Source: an uncultured Helicobacteraceae bacterium
Lineage (GTDB): Bacteria; Campylobacterota; Campylobacteria; Campylobacterales; Helicobacteraceae
Reading direction: 5' to 3'
Assembly (NCBI GenBank): GCA_944323755.1
Contig: CALUTR010000004.1
Location: 124,001 to 188,000, forward strand
DNA: 64,000 nt
Positions 38,301 through 46,390 of the stretch are shown piece by piece (positions within the stretch are counted from its first letter, which is position 1; every line of letters starts with the position of its first letter). The position numbers were made by a program, and so were the translations under genes. The notes under the pieces are model-generated. The model had not been told where the DNA came from. It made no database searches and worked only from the letters and a program-made list of their open reading frames with translations.

Positions 38301-40696
38301 TGTTGCTTCAAGATTATCAAAATAATGACAATGATCGCTCACTTAGGCTTTATGGTGTAGTTCCAATCAATATAATCAATGATAAAACAAAATTTAATGT
38401 AGATATTCAATCAAATGATGAAATACTTCCAAATAGTGATCTAAATATAAAGTTATCAAATAGTTTAAATAAGCAAGTAACTTATACTATAGCTGTGGTT
38501 GATGAAGGATTATTGGGATTGACAAATTTTATCTCCCCTTCACCTTGGGATTACTTCTATGCAAAGATGAAATATAATATCGATGCATTTGATACATATG
38601 GATATGTTATAAATAAAACTACTGGTAGGATAGAAAAAGTGTATTCAATCGGTGGTGATAGTATTGCAGAAAGTGTATCCAAAGCACAAAATAGGCAAAA
38701 AGATGATAGTGCTGAGCGATTTAAACCTGTAGCATTTTTTATAAAGCCTATACAAAGCGATAGCTCTGGTAATGCAAGTTTTACATTTAAGATTCCATCA
38801 TATTTGGGTAGTCTTAGAGTTATGGTTGTTGCCGTAGATGGCAATAAATTTAGTAATGCAAGCAAAAATATCAAAGTAAGTGCTCCTGTTGTTATGCTAC
38901 CTACTATACCTAGAAGTTTAAAAATCAATGATTATTTTAAGATTCCAGTAGAAATAATGCCAATTAAAGACAATGTAAAAAATGTAACAATCAATATAAA
39001 TAGCAATGGTATTATAAAATTTGATACGAAATCATACAATCTATCTTTTAATGACAAAAAGTCAAAGACAATATTTTTTGAGGGTCGTGTAAGTCAGGAG
39101 CTTGGTGTTGAAAATATTTCTATCACTTTAAAAAGCGGTGATTTTGTGATGAAAGATTCTACTGATATAGATATAAAAGCACCAAATCCATATACAACGC
39201 TAGTGGATAATTTTATTATCAATAGTGAAAATAAAACTGCTTTAATTAATTCTCCAGAATCATTTGTAAATAAATCAAATACAGGAAAAATCACAATTAG
39301 CACCACACCAATTATAAGCATCGATCATCGTTTGTTGTGGCTTATGAGATATCCTTATGGTTGTATTGAACAAACTACTTCAAGTGTGTTTCCGCAATTA
39401 TTTATTGGTAAATTAAGCAATGCAGATTTCATAGACAAGCAAACAATTATAGATAATGTAAATGCAGGTATTGCAAGAATTGCATTATTTCAAACTTCTG
39501 ATGGAGGCTTTTCTTATTGGAAAGGTCAAGGAAATAGCGATTTTTGGGGAAGTAATTATGCAAGCCATTTCTTATTTATGGCAAAGAAGCTAGGTTTTGC
39601 CGTAAGTGATGATATGTTAAAGAGATTGCTTGATTATCAAATCAATAATGCAAGAAATAAATATAATGATATGTATCCTATATATTTATTGGCACTAAGT
39701 GGAAATGCGAATCTTGGTATTATGAATGAAGTTTATGAAAATAATTTGCAAGATTTAAGTATTACAAATAGATGGTTACTTGCTGCTAGTTATAAACTTG
39801 CTGGATTTGATGATATAGCAACAAAAATTTCTGCAAATCTAAGCGTAGAACCAAATGATTCATATGATTATTATATTTATAGTTATGGTTCGGTTATTAG
39901 AAGTAAGGCGATGATACTTGAGGCGTATAAAATTGTTAATGGCGAAATACATAATGATTTGTATAATGATATTAAATCTGCTTTAGAGAGTAATGAGTGG
40001 CTATCTACACAAACTACAAGCTATGCTTTATTGGTTTTATCAAGTATTAAAGATGATGCTAAAAATGTAAATATAGAAGGTTCAATCACTATAAATAATA
40101 AGAAGCAATCATTTAGCAAAGATGCTGATAAAATTATTTTTGATTTTGATAGTGGAAATGCAAAAGTGGAATCTAATAAAAATCTATTTGTTAATTATAC
40201 TTGGGAGGGAATTATTGCAAATAATGCTGGTGATAATATCTCTAAAAAAATGCAATTAAAAAGAGAGTTTGTAGAGATTGATACTTATGGAAATGAAGTG
40301 ATCATAAATCCTAGAAATCTAAAAAGTTCGCATAGTTTTTATATTAAGCTTACACTTGAGCAATTAAATTCTTATGATAGTAAAACCTATTTAGAAAATA
40401 TTGCTCTAGTGCAGAATCTGCCTAGTGGTTGGGAGATAGAAAATACTAGATTAAATAATGATCCACTTCCAGATATAGTGCAAAGAGCAAATTCAAGCAT
40501 AACATATACAGATATTCGCGATGATAAGATTATGTGGTTTTTTAACTTAGGTAGAAAAGCACAAGTCGTATATGTCAAGATAAATGCTGTTACACCAGGT
40601 AACTATACGCTTCCACCTGCATATGCTGAAGCTATGTATGATGGTAGTTATCAAGCAAGCACTGATAGTTTTAGAGTGAATATTTTTGAAAAATAA
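35309..40696 (+). CDS. Bacterial alpha-2-macroglobulin lipoprotein
   Basis: 1795 residues. The signal peptide has a lipobox ending FISC, with lipid-bearing C18. There are MG-type beta-sandwich domains, an MG/Ig macroglobulin-like segment ITDKNGDVILNYYG near 515, and the family segment AYIYTDRGVYRPGDKVNLNI near 580. The thioester motif CIEQ is at 1352-1355 (RYPYGCIEQTTSS), inside an alpha-helical toroid (SDGGFSYWKGQGNSDFWGSNYA). The C-terminal receptor-like part reads LPSGWEIENTRL. It guards the periplasm by trapping proteases covalently. Next to PBP1C, as in E. coli YfhM-PbpC. Confidence 0.93.
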   Translation: MKLFHIIFICISLFFISCSDQKGVLESTSGVIQTDMKPTILFDTEVTKNNNNPISANGEIQINDSYFVGSYVFNNGNRITLLPDEPFSADKNYNIKIDFDLINRNSDSNIGLKNFKMNFKTAPLEAQFQNVNFIRDTQLLDKLKLEAKLELSQNVPLKDIKKNLKLLNPNGSEIEIDINKDSNQTNIYNISSILLDSPKEKDEIYNLVLKKDIGLQKEISTQITASKSLSLEVIDMKVSNGDNISIAIKFSEALINDANLSNFIKISPKVKFSVSQAENIIYITGKFAQDGDYTIELLKGIKSQNSKLEKDVKLDVKAYDIAPKIQFSNDGIFLPDVNNKKIAFRSINVKKANIVIKKVYANNITQFLNNSSLIKNSSYDYWIYNFDYIGDVIKEMSIDINAPKNVWVQNEIDLSSIKDINGVFIISMHFDKDSVDYTFPAGTATWKQNSYFYNNGNIYKQVVFSNMALVAQKFYDGNQPKIIVSAIDIRNNEPISGVNIKSISRNNQIIASGITDKNGDVILNYYGGENIKNIIPMYLSGIKDDDFAILHFDSTMLSLDGFDVGGINDSNNIKAYIYTDRGVYRPGDKVNLNIIARNGSSSIEHPIKLTITTPRNKKQVNELSLSPITDGIYYYEFDTDINADTGTYNASIDIGGNVFNYKFAIESVVPNRIKVDINAQDEIDLRKDNSIKFGIQSDYLFGAPASGLQYALDVAIQPKQFLSKKYKDYIFDNKTNFRYQDNKHYNGSLNDNGFTQGNINISSINKIDKNLEAILIARVFENNGRQVNNRKIVNLKMFDSFVGIKKPPTKYIKQDDNVNLSVVLIDEDEKPIANRKLKYRVYSNNYSWWWDHSSYEQYMLSIKSDKNTKLVYEDEIITNDKINNISFKVKERGEILVEVIDTTNNQSASIFLYSSTWGEPLDVDKITQLQIKTDKKEYSHNETAKVIFESVANGKALITISDSNNILDRYWIDTKEGQSIIDVKMDEKYSPNLYASVLLLQDYQNNDNDRSLRLYGVVPINIINDKTKFNVDIQSNDEILPNSDLNIKLSNSLNKQVTYTIAVVDEGLLGLTNFISPSPWDYFYAKMKYNIDAFDTYGYVINKTTGRIEKVYSIGGDSIAESVSKAQNRQKDDSAERFKPVAFFIKPIQSDSSGNASFTFKIPSYLGSLRVMVVAVDGNKFSNASKNIKVSAPVVMLPTIPRSLKINDYFKIPVEIMPIKDNVKNVTININSNGIIKFDTKSYNLSFNDKKSKTIFFEGRVSQELGVENISITLKSGDFVMKDSTDIDIKAPNPYTTLVDNFIINSENKTALINSPESFVNKSNTGKITISTTPIISIDHRLLWLMRYPYGCIEQTTSSVFPQLFIGKLSNADFIDKQTIIDNVNAGIARIALFQTSDGGFSYWKGQGNSDFWGSNYASHFLFMAKKLGFAVSDDMLKRLLDYQINNARNKYNDMYPIYLLALSGNANLGIMNEVYENNLQDLSITNRWLLAASYKLAGFDDIATKISANLSVEPNDSYDYYIYSYGSVIRSKAMILEAYKIVNGEIHNDLYNDIKSALESNEWLSTQTTSYALLVLSSIKDDAKNVNIEGSITINNKKQSFSKDADKIIFDFDSGNAKVESNKNLFVNYTWEGIIANNAGDNISKKMQLKREFVEIDTYGNEVIINPRNLKSSHSFYIKLTLEQLNSYDSKTYLENIALVQNLPSGWEIENTRLNNDPLPDIVQRANSSITYTDIRDDKIMWFFNLGRKAQVVYVKINAVTPGNYTLPPAYAEAMYDGSYQASTDSFRVNIFEK

Positions 40697-40714
40697 AAGA
40701 TATTGCGTATATGT

Positions 40715-42976
40715 ATGTCTAATGATTTAAAAAAAAAGATTTTAAATAACAATATATTTAGAATCTTTTTGCTTCTATTTTTTTGCTTTTTAGTTTATTT
40801 TTTCTTTATTTTTTTTAGTTTTTATCCAAAAGGTGATCCATTTATTAGTCGTTATAGCAAGAGTATGCTTGATAGGAATGATGAGATTCTTAGCGTATTT
40901 TTAAATAAAAGTGAGCAATGGCATATTAAAAATAGTGCAGAAATTAGCCAAAAACTAAAAATAGCCACACTTACATTTGAAGATAGGAAGTTTTATTCTC
41001 ATATTGGTATTGATTTTGGTGCAATTCTTAGAAGTATTTATATTAATACAAGATATAGTAAGCGTGTTGGTGGCAGCACTATTACAATGCAGACTATTAA
41101 GCTTCTGACTGGAAATAAACGAACATATTTTAATAAGTTAAATGAAATGATTTTATCACTTAGACTTGAAACTTTGTATTCAAAAGATGAGATTTTAGAG
41201 ATGTATTTAAATAATGCACCATATGGTGGAAATATCGTTGGTGTGGGTGCTGCATCGCTTATGTATTTTAGAAAAAGTACAAAAAATCTAACTTGGGGCG
41301 AGAGTGCTTTGCTTGCTGTATTGCCAAACTCACCTGGATTAATAAATGTTGAGCGAAATAGTCATTTATTGTTACAAAAACGCAATAAATTGTTAGATGA
41401 ATTATATAAAAGAGGGTGTATAGATGATGATAATCTAAAATTAGCAAAACAAGAGAGATTGCCTAGTATTAATCGCGATAAAAACCTAGCTCCGCATTTA
41501 GCATTTCGCTTTAATGATACACCTGTAATAAAAACAACGCTTAATAAAAATATTCAGATTCTATTAGAAGATAGATTGAAGCTTTATCATAAAAAACTGC
41601 TCAATCTTGGCATACAAAATGTAGCTGGAATGATTATTGATACAAAGAGCAGAGAGGTGCTTGCATATGGGGGATCACAAGATTTTTTTGATATTGATGG
41701 TTTTGGGCAAATAGATGGAATTGTTGCAAAGCGAAGTCCAGGTTCTGTGCTAAAACCACTGCTATATGCACTTGCTATTGAAAATGGAATAATAGCACCT
41801 CAATCAAAATTAGTTGATGCGCCTACATTTTTTGGTAATTTCAAGCCACGCAATGCTTCAAAAAAGTATTTTGGATTAATTAGTGCAAAAGATTCTCTAG
41901 TCAAATCGCTAAATATTCCTTTTGTATGGCTTTTGCAGGAGTATGGTTATGATAAATTTTTTTTCAATCTAAAAGATATTTTAGGATTTAGTGATAATGA
42001 TTTTGAAAGATATGGATTATCTTTAATACTTGGAACAAAAGAAATTAGCATGGAAGATGTAGCAAAATTATATGTTGGATTTGGAAATTATGGTGAATTT
42101 GGTGATATTTACTACATAAAGGATGCTCAAAAATCAGATTTTGCAAAAAGGCTTTTTTCTAAAGGCAGTGCGTATTTAATGCTTGATGCATTAAAAGATG
42201 TTCAAAGAGTTGGAATAGATAACTATTTTATCAATAAAAAATTATTCTATTGGAAAAGTGGAACAAGCTATGGCAGAAAGGATGCTTGGGCTGCTGGAAC
42301 ATCACCTAAATATACTATAGTAGTTTGGGCTGGTAATTTTAATGGAGTTTCTAATCCTAATTTATTTGGTGTGGATACTGCAGGAGCATTATTGTTTGAT
42401 ATTGTAAATGATTTAGGGTATCTAGGCGGTGAGTTTGCAAAAAGTGATGATCTAAAGGAAATTTTAATAGATTTACCAACTGGATATAGATATGATGTAG
42501 ATTATAAAGATATAGAATCCACAAGAATCTTGTATCCAAAATATGCAAAAACATTGCAAACTTCACCATTTTTAAAAAATGTATTTGTTAATCAAGATAT
42601 GAAAGAGGTGGATTCTCTAAATATTGATTTTATAAATGCAAAAGAGATAACAAAAATTGATTTGCCATTGTCATTGCTTGAATATTATAAAGAGCAGAAT
42701 ATTAATGTTAAAAAACAAGGAAGATCATTACAAATTCTGTATCCAAAGGAGAATCTGTCAATTATTAGGACAAAAGATTTTAGTGGTGAAAATGAGCTTA
42801 TAGCACGCATCGCAAATATTAATAATCATAATGTATTTTGGTATCTAGATAAAAAATACATAGGAGCTAGTAAAAATAACACTATGATTTTAAAGTTAGA
42901 TGCTGGTTATCATACGCTTAGTGTGATAGATAGCCACGGCGATAGCCATAGCGTTAATTTTATTATTTCTAAATAA
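40715..42976 (+). CDS. pbpC: Penicillin-binding protein 1C
   Basis: About 753 residues. One N-terminal membrane segment (about 13-35) is followed by a GT51 transglycosylase (ATLTFEDRKFYSHIGID, GGSTITMQTIKLL, MYLNNAPYGGNIVGVGAAS). A transpeptidase has S344-x-x-K (RSPGSVLKP), SLN and KSGTS motifs, and a short PBP1C-type tail domain closes the protein. The frame extends to a TTG at 40703, and neither start has a clear ribosome site; ATG at 40715 is taken. A run of nine A (40729-40737) covers codons 5-8. Repairs or remodels peptidoglycan with the alpha-2-macroglobulin just upstream, from which it is separated by 18 bases. Confidence 0.9.
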   Translation: MSNDLKKKILNNNIFRIFLLLFFCFLVYFFFIFFSFYPKGDPFISRYSKSMLDRNDEILSVFLNKSEQWHIKNSAEISQKLKIATLTFEDRKFYSHIGIDFGAILRSIYINTRYSKRVGGSTITMQTIKLLTGNKRTYFNKLNEMILSLRLETLYSKDEILEMYLNNAPYGGNIVGVGAASLMYFRKSTKNLTWGESALLAVLPNSPGLINVERNSHLLLQKRNKLLDELYKRGCIDDDNLKLAKQERLPSINRDKNLAPHLAFRFNDTPVIKTTLNKNIQILLEDRLKLYHKKLLNLGIQNVAGMIIDTKSREVLAYGGSQDFFDIDGFGQIDGIVAKRSPGSVLKPLLYALAIENGIIAPQSKLVDAPTFFGNFKPRNASKKYFGLISAKDSLVKSLNIPFVWLLQEYGYDKFFFNLKDILGFSDNDFERYGLSLILGTKEISMEDVAKLYVGFGNYGEFGDIYYIKDAQKSDFAKRLFSKGSAYLMLDALKDVQRVGIDNYFINKKLFYWKSGTSYGRKDAWAAGTSPKYTIVVWAGNFNGVSNPNLFGVDTAGALLFDIVNDLGYLGGEFAKSDDLKEILIDLPTGYRYDVDYKDIESTRILYPKYAKTLQTSPFLKNVFVNQDMKEVDSLNIDFINAKEITKIDLPLSLLEYYKEQNINVKKQGRSLQILYPKENLSIIRTKDFSGENELIARIANINNHNVFWYLDKKYIGASKNNTMILKLDAGYHTLSVIDSHGDSHSVNFIISK
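40729..40737 (+). repeat. Poly-A tract, nine A, in codons 5-8 of pbpC
   Basis: A9 in the first codons. The frame is open as written. A slippage-prone site by length, but A runs of this size are not rare in so AT-rich a genome. Confidence 0.5.
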
Positions 42977-43841
42977 TTATTTGATATATGGTGCATTGTA
43001 TTTTTCAAATGGTAAATTTAGATCAACAAAATACGGCATATGCCCTGTGCGTTCATTTATTGGTGGCGGTGTCATATAATCCCCATAAAGTCGCGTTAGA
43101 TATTTATCATAGTTGTTTGGTGCTTGAAATTTAGTATCCTCAAAGTCAAGCTCTATGCACGGCATAAAATCTTCATAATTGTGGTATGCATTTGGATATA
43201 CGCTCAATACAAATGGTGATGCTATATATTTTGATTGAACAAAATCATAAATGCTATTTAGCTTTTCAGATTTGTTTTTAAAATAATCCATAACAAATTG
43301 AAATCTAAGTGATTGTCGTCTTAAGTCTAATATTAGTTGTTTAATTTGTTTAATTATTACGGGGTTTTTATTTGAAGCTTTTGCTTTCCAGTATTTGTCA
43401 TATCGTCTATTAGCGCATTTTGTCATTTTTAAAAAGTGTATTTTTGCTGCTTCTTTGCAATCCCCCCCCCCCATCTAGTATGAAAATATCTATACCAACG
43501 CCACTTTTGTAATCAACATTGTTATTTGCAATGGTAGATTCTATTGCTGTTGTTGTAATATCTTCTAGTTTTCCAAAATTCCAAATATAATTTTTTGTTT
43601 TATTCCAATGTTTGAAAATGAATTTTTCTTGAAAAACTCCATCTTTGTCTAATTCTATGAGTTTTAAATAATCACTTCTTGGCATATAGAAATCCATATC
43701 ATCATCCCAAGGTATAAAGCCTTTATGTCTCACTGCCCCAAGCAGCGTCCCACAAGACATAAAATATCGTAAATTATTCTCATCACACACACGCTTAAAT
43801 TCTTTTCCAACACTTAAAACTCTATTTTGTAATTCATTCAT
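42977..43841 (-). CDS. Phase-variable LicD-family transferase, off as written
   Basis: The first frame (43841 to 43410) reads as a LicD start: MSCGTLLGAVRHKGFIPWDDDMDFYMPRSDY near residue 30 carries the nucleotidyltransferase-fold DD motif. It goes out of frame at a run of eleven G (43462-43472). The other frame (to 42977) continues DCKEAAKIHFLKMTKCANRRYDKYWKAK to the end. With ten G (or seven, thirteen) both join into about 287 residues. LicD enzymes move phosphocholine or other phospho-groups onto cell-surface sugars. It ends one base from pbpC, tail to tail, and is 11 bases after nrdA. Confidence 0.82.
43462..43472 (-). repeat. Poly-G tract (C on the plus strand), eleven bases, phase-variation switch
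   Basis: G11 inside licD. G10 gives the full protein; G11 is off. Confidence 0.85.
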
Positions 43842-43852
43842 TTTAATACTTC

Positions 43853-46219
43853 CTATTGGCAGTTATAGCACTCAATGCTTCTATCCATTGCTTCATCTTT
43901 TACATCAGGACTTTGACTTCGTAAGTAATAAGTAGATTTTAATCCTAGTTTCCAAGCTAGCATATATATATCATTTAGATATTTGCCACTTGCTTTATCT
44001 AGCTCTATAAATATATTTACACTCTGCCCTTGATCTATCCATTTCTGCCTTATACTTGCTGCTTTTATGATGTCTAATTGATTTAAGCTATAAGCACTTA
44101 CATAGTAATTATATGTATCTATGTTTAGATTTGGCACTACATTTGGTATCATACCACTTAAATTTTCCTCTAACCATTTCTTTCTATATATAGGTTCTAT
44201 TGTTTGTGTTGTGCCTACAAGTATTGATATAGAGCTTGTCGGTGCTATTGCCATTAAATATCCATTTCTCATACCTTGCGTGATAACCTTTTGTCTTAAG
44301 CTATCCCAGTCGCATCTATCAAATAAATCTCTATCTACTAGCTTTATTGCCTCAATATTTGCCACATCAATAGGGAATATACCTTTACTCCAATTTGAGC
44401 CTTGATAATCAGGATATAAGCCTTTTTCTTTAGCTAAATCACTGCTTGCATTAATAGCATTAAAGCTTATTAATTCCATAATTTTGTCTATCTTATGCAA
44501 GTGTTCATCACTGCCCCACATTATTTGTTGTGTTGCTAACATCTCTGCCTCACCCATTACCCCAAGCCCTATAGCTCTGTTTTTTAGGTTCGTGGCTCTT
44601 ACTTTGCGTGTAGGGTAAAAATTTAAATCTATTACATTATCTAGCATTCTAATAGCAATAGGTATCACTCTTTCTATATCATCTTTTGTATTTATTTTAG
44701 AGAGATTTATACTTGCTAAATTGCATACTGCACTCTCTCCACCACTGCCATCTTTTTGTGTGATAAATATTTTTTTACCATTAATGCTATCTAGTGAAGT
44801 TAATTTATTTGCCTTTTTTTGTATTCCATTATCAAGCTTAATAATATCATTTTCCTCAAATAGTAGAATCTCGCCATCATCAAATTCTACTTTTACTTTA
44901 TAATGGCTAGGAGAGGTATTTTGGAATATTTCTGTACATAAATTACTACTTCTTATTAAGCCACTATGTGAGTTTGGGTTTGTTTTGTTTGCATTATCTT
45001 TAAAGCATAAAAATGGTAACCCACTTTCAAAGTAGTTTGTAAGTATCTTTTTCCATAAGTCTTTTGCATTTACCACTTCTTTTGATAAATCTTCTCTTTT
45101 TTCTAATTCTATATATGCTTTTTCAAATTCATCGCCATATAGTTCTGTTAATTGACTTACTTCATAAGGGTCAAATAAACTCCATAATCCATTTTCTTCA
45201 ACTCTTTTCATAAATAAATCACAAATCCATAATGCAGGGAATAAGTCGTGAGCCCTTCTGCGTTCTTCACCACTATTTTTCCTTAAATCTATAAAGTTCA
45301 TAACATCTATATGCCATACTTCTAGGTAAGTAGCAATAGCACCTTTTCTTGTTCCTAGCTGGTCTACTGCTACAGCTACATCATTTGTAATCTTTAAAAA
45401 TGGCACTACTCCGCCAGCAGCATTTTTATGATTGTCTATATAACTGCCAAGTCCTCTAATCTTTGATACATCATATCCTATGCCACCACCATATTTAGAT
45501 AATAAAGCCATTTCTTTATAGCTATCAAATATACCCTCTATATTATCGGGCATACTACCTACATAGCAACTTGATAACTGATGTCGTGGTGTTCTAGCAT
45601 TAGATAGCGTAGGTGTAGCTACCATTACTTCAAACTTAGATATTACATCATAGAATTCCATAGCTTTGGCATTGCAATCTTTTTCATTCTGTGCTAGAAA
45701 CATAGCTATCGCCATAAACATCTGCTGTGGTAATTCTATCGGTTTGCCCTCTTTATCCTTTAATAGATATCTATCATATAAAGTCTTTATTCCTAAGTAA
45801 TTAAATTGTAAATCTCTATCTGGCTTTATATAATCATTTAATAAATCTAAATCAAATCTATCTATAAAGCCTTTTAATATCTTACCCTCATTGATACCTT
45901 TTTCAAAATAGTCTCTTAAATGTTTATATCCTGTAAATCCACTTACCTTGTGATATAAGTCATACAAGAATAATCGTGAAGCCACATAAGTCCAATTTGG
46001 GCTATCTATATCTATTTTATCTACTGCTGTTTTAATTAGTGTTTGTTGTATTTCCTCTGTGGTAATACCATCTCTAAATAAAATCTTTGCATCTACTTCC
46101 AACTCACTTTGGCTAACTCCAGATAAATCTTTAACTGCAGAGCTAGTGTATTTTTGGATTTTTGTAATATCTAATTCCTCTATTCTGCCATTGCGTTTAA
46201 TTACTTTAAGGATACTCAT
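43853..46219 (-). CDS. nrdA: Class Ia ribonucleoside-diphosphate reductase alpha subunit NrdA
   Basis: 788 residues. An N-terminal ATP cone (SILKVIKRNGRIEELDITKIQKYTSSAV) is followed by the ten-stranded barrel with SSCYVGSMPDN, RSSNLCTEI and AVCNLASINLSK. The exchange cysteines close the chain as ECYNCQ. It reduces ribonucleotides with a partner NrdB, which is not in this window. Length equals that of the H. pylori enzyme. The nrdA upstream gap 46220-46390 is AT-rich with nothing else visible. Confidence 0.96.
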   Translation of the reverse strand: MSILKVIKRNGRIEELDITKIQKYTSSAVKDLSGVSQSELEVDAKILFRDGITTEEIQQTLIKTAVDKIDIDSPNWTYVASRLFLYDLYHKVSGFTGYKHLRDYFEKGINEGKILKGFIDRFDLDLLNDYIKPDRDLQFNYLGIKTLYDRYLLKDKEGKPIELPQQMFMAIAMFLAQNEKDCNAKAMEFYDVISKFEVMVATPTLSNARTPRHQLSSCYVGSMPDNIEGIFDSYKEMALLSKYGGGIGYDVSKIRGLGSYIDNHKNAAGGVVPFLKITNDVAVAVDQLGTRKGAIATYLEVWHIDVMNFIDLRKNSGEERRRAHDLFPALWICDLFMKRVEENGLWSLFDPYEVSQLTELYGDEFEKAYIELEKREDLSKEVVNAKDLWKKILTNYFESGLPFLCFKDNANKTNPNSHSGLIRSSNLCTEIFQNTSPSHYKVKVEFDDGEILLFEENDIIKLDNGIQKKANKLTSLDSINGKKIFITQKDGSGGESAVCNLASINLSKINTKDDIERVIPIAIRMLDNVIDLNFYPTRKVRATNLKNRAIGLGVMGEAEMLATQQIMWGSDEHLHKIDKIMELISFNAINASSDLAKEKGLYPDYQGSNWSKGIFPIDVANIEAIKLVDRDLFDRCDWDSLRQKVITQGMRNGYLMAIAPTSSISILVGTTQTIEPIYRKKWLEENLSGMIPNVVPNLNIDTYNYYVSAYSLNQLDIIKAASIRQKWIDQGQSVNIFIELDKASGKYLNDIYMLAWKLGLKSTYYLRSQSPDVKDEAMDRSIECYNCQ

Positions 46220-46390
46220 ATATAACTCTAAAAATAAAATTAAAAGATGGGATTCTACTTAAGTTAATTTGATAGTAAGATAAAAATAAAATTTAAAATT
46301 TATTGCAATGAAATGATTGCATATATGCTATTTTTAAGTTTATTATGAAATCTAAACTTTAAGTAAACAGATTCCATAATAGCATCATCT

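Noticed and set aside
35971..40578. Open frames on the strand opposite the macroglobulin gene
   Set aside because: They lack ribosome sites and recognisable family wording and lie under a well-supported gene; shadows.
41957..41964. T8 run inside pbpC as a switch
   Set aside because: A/T runs of eight are common here by composition, and the frame is intact.
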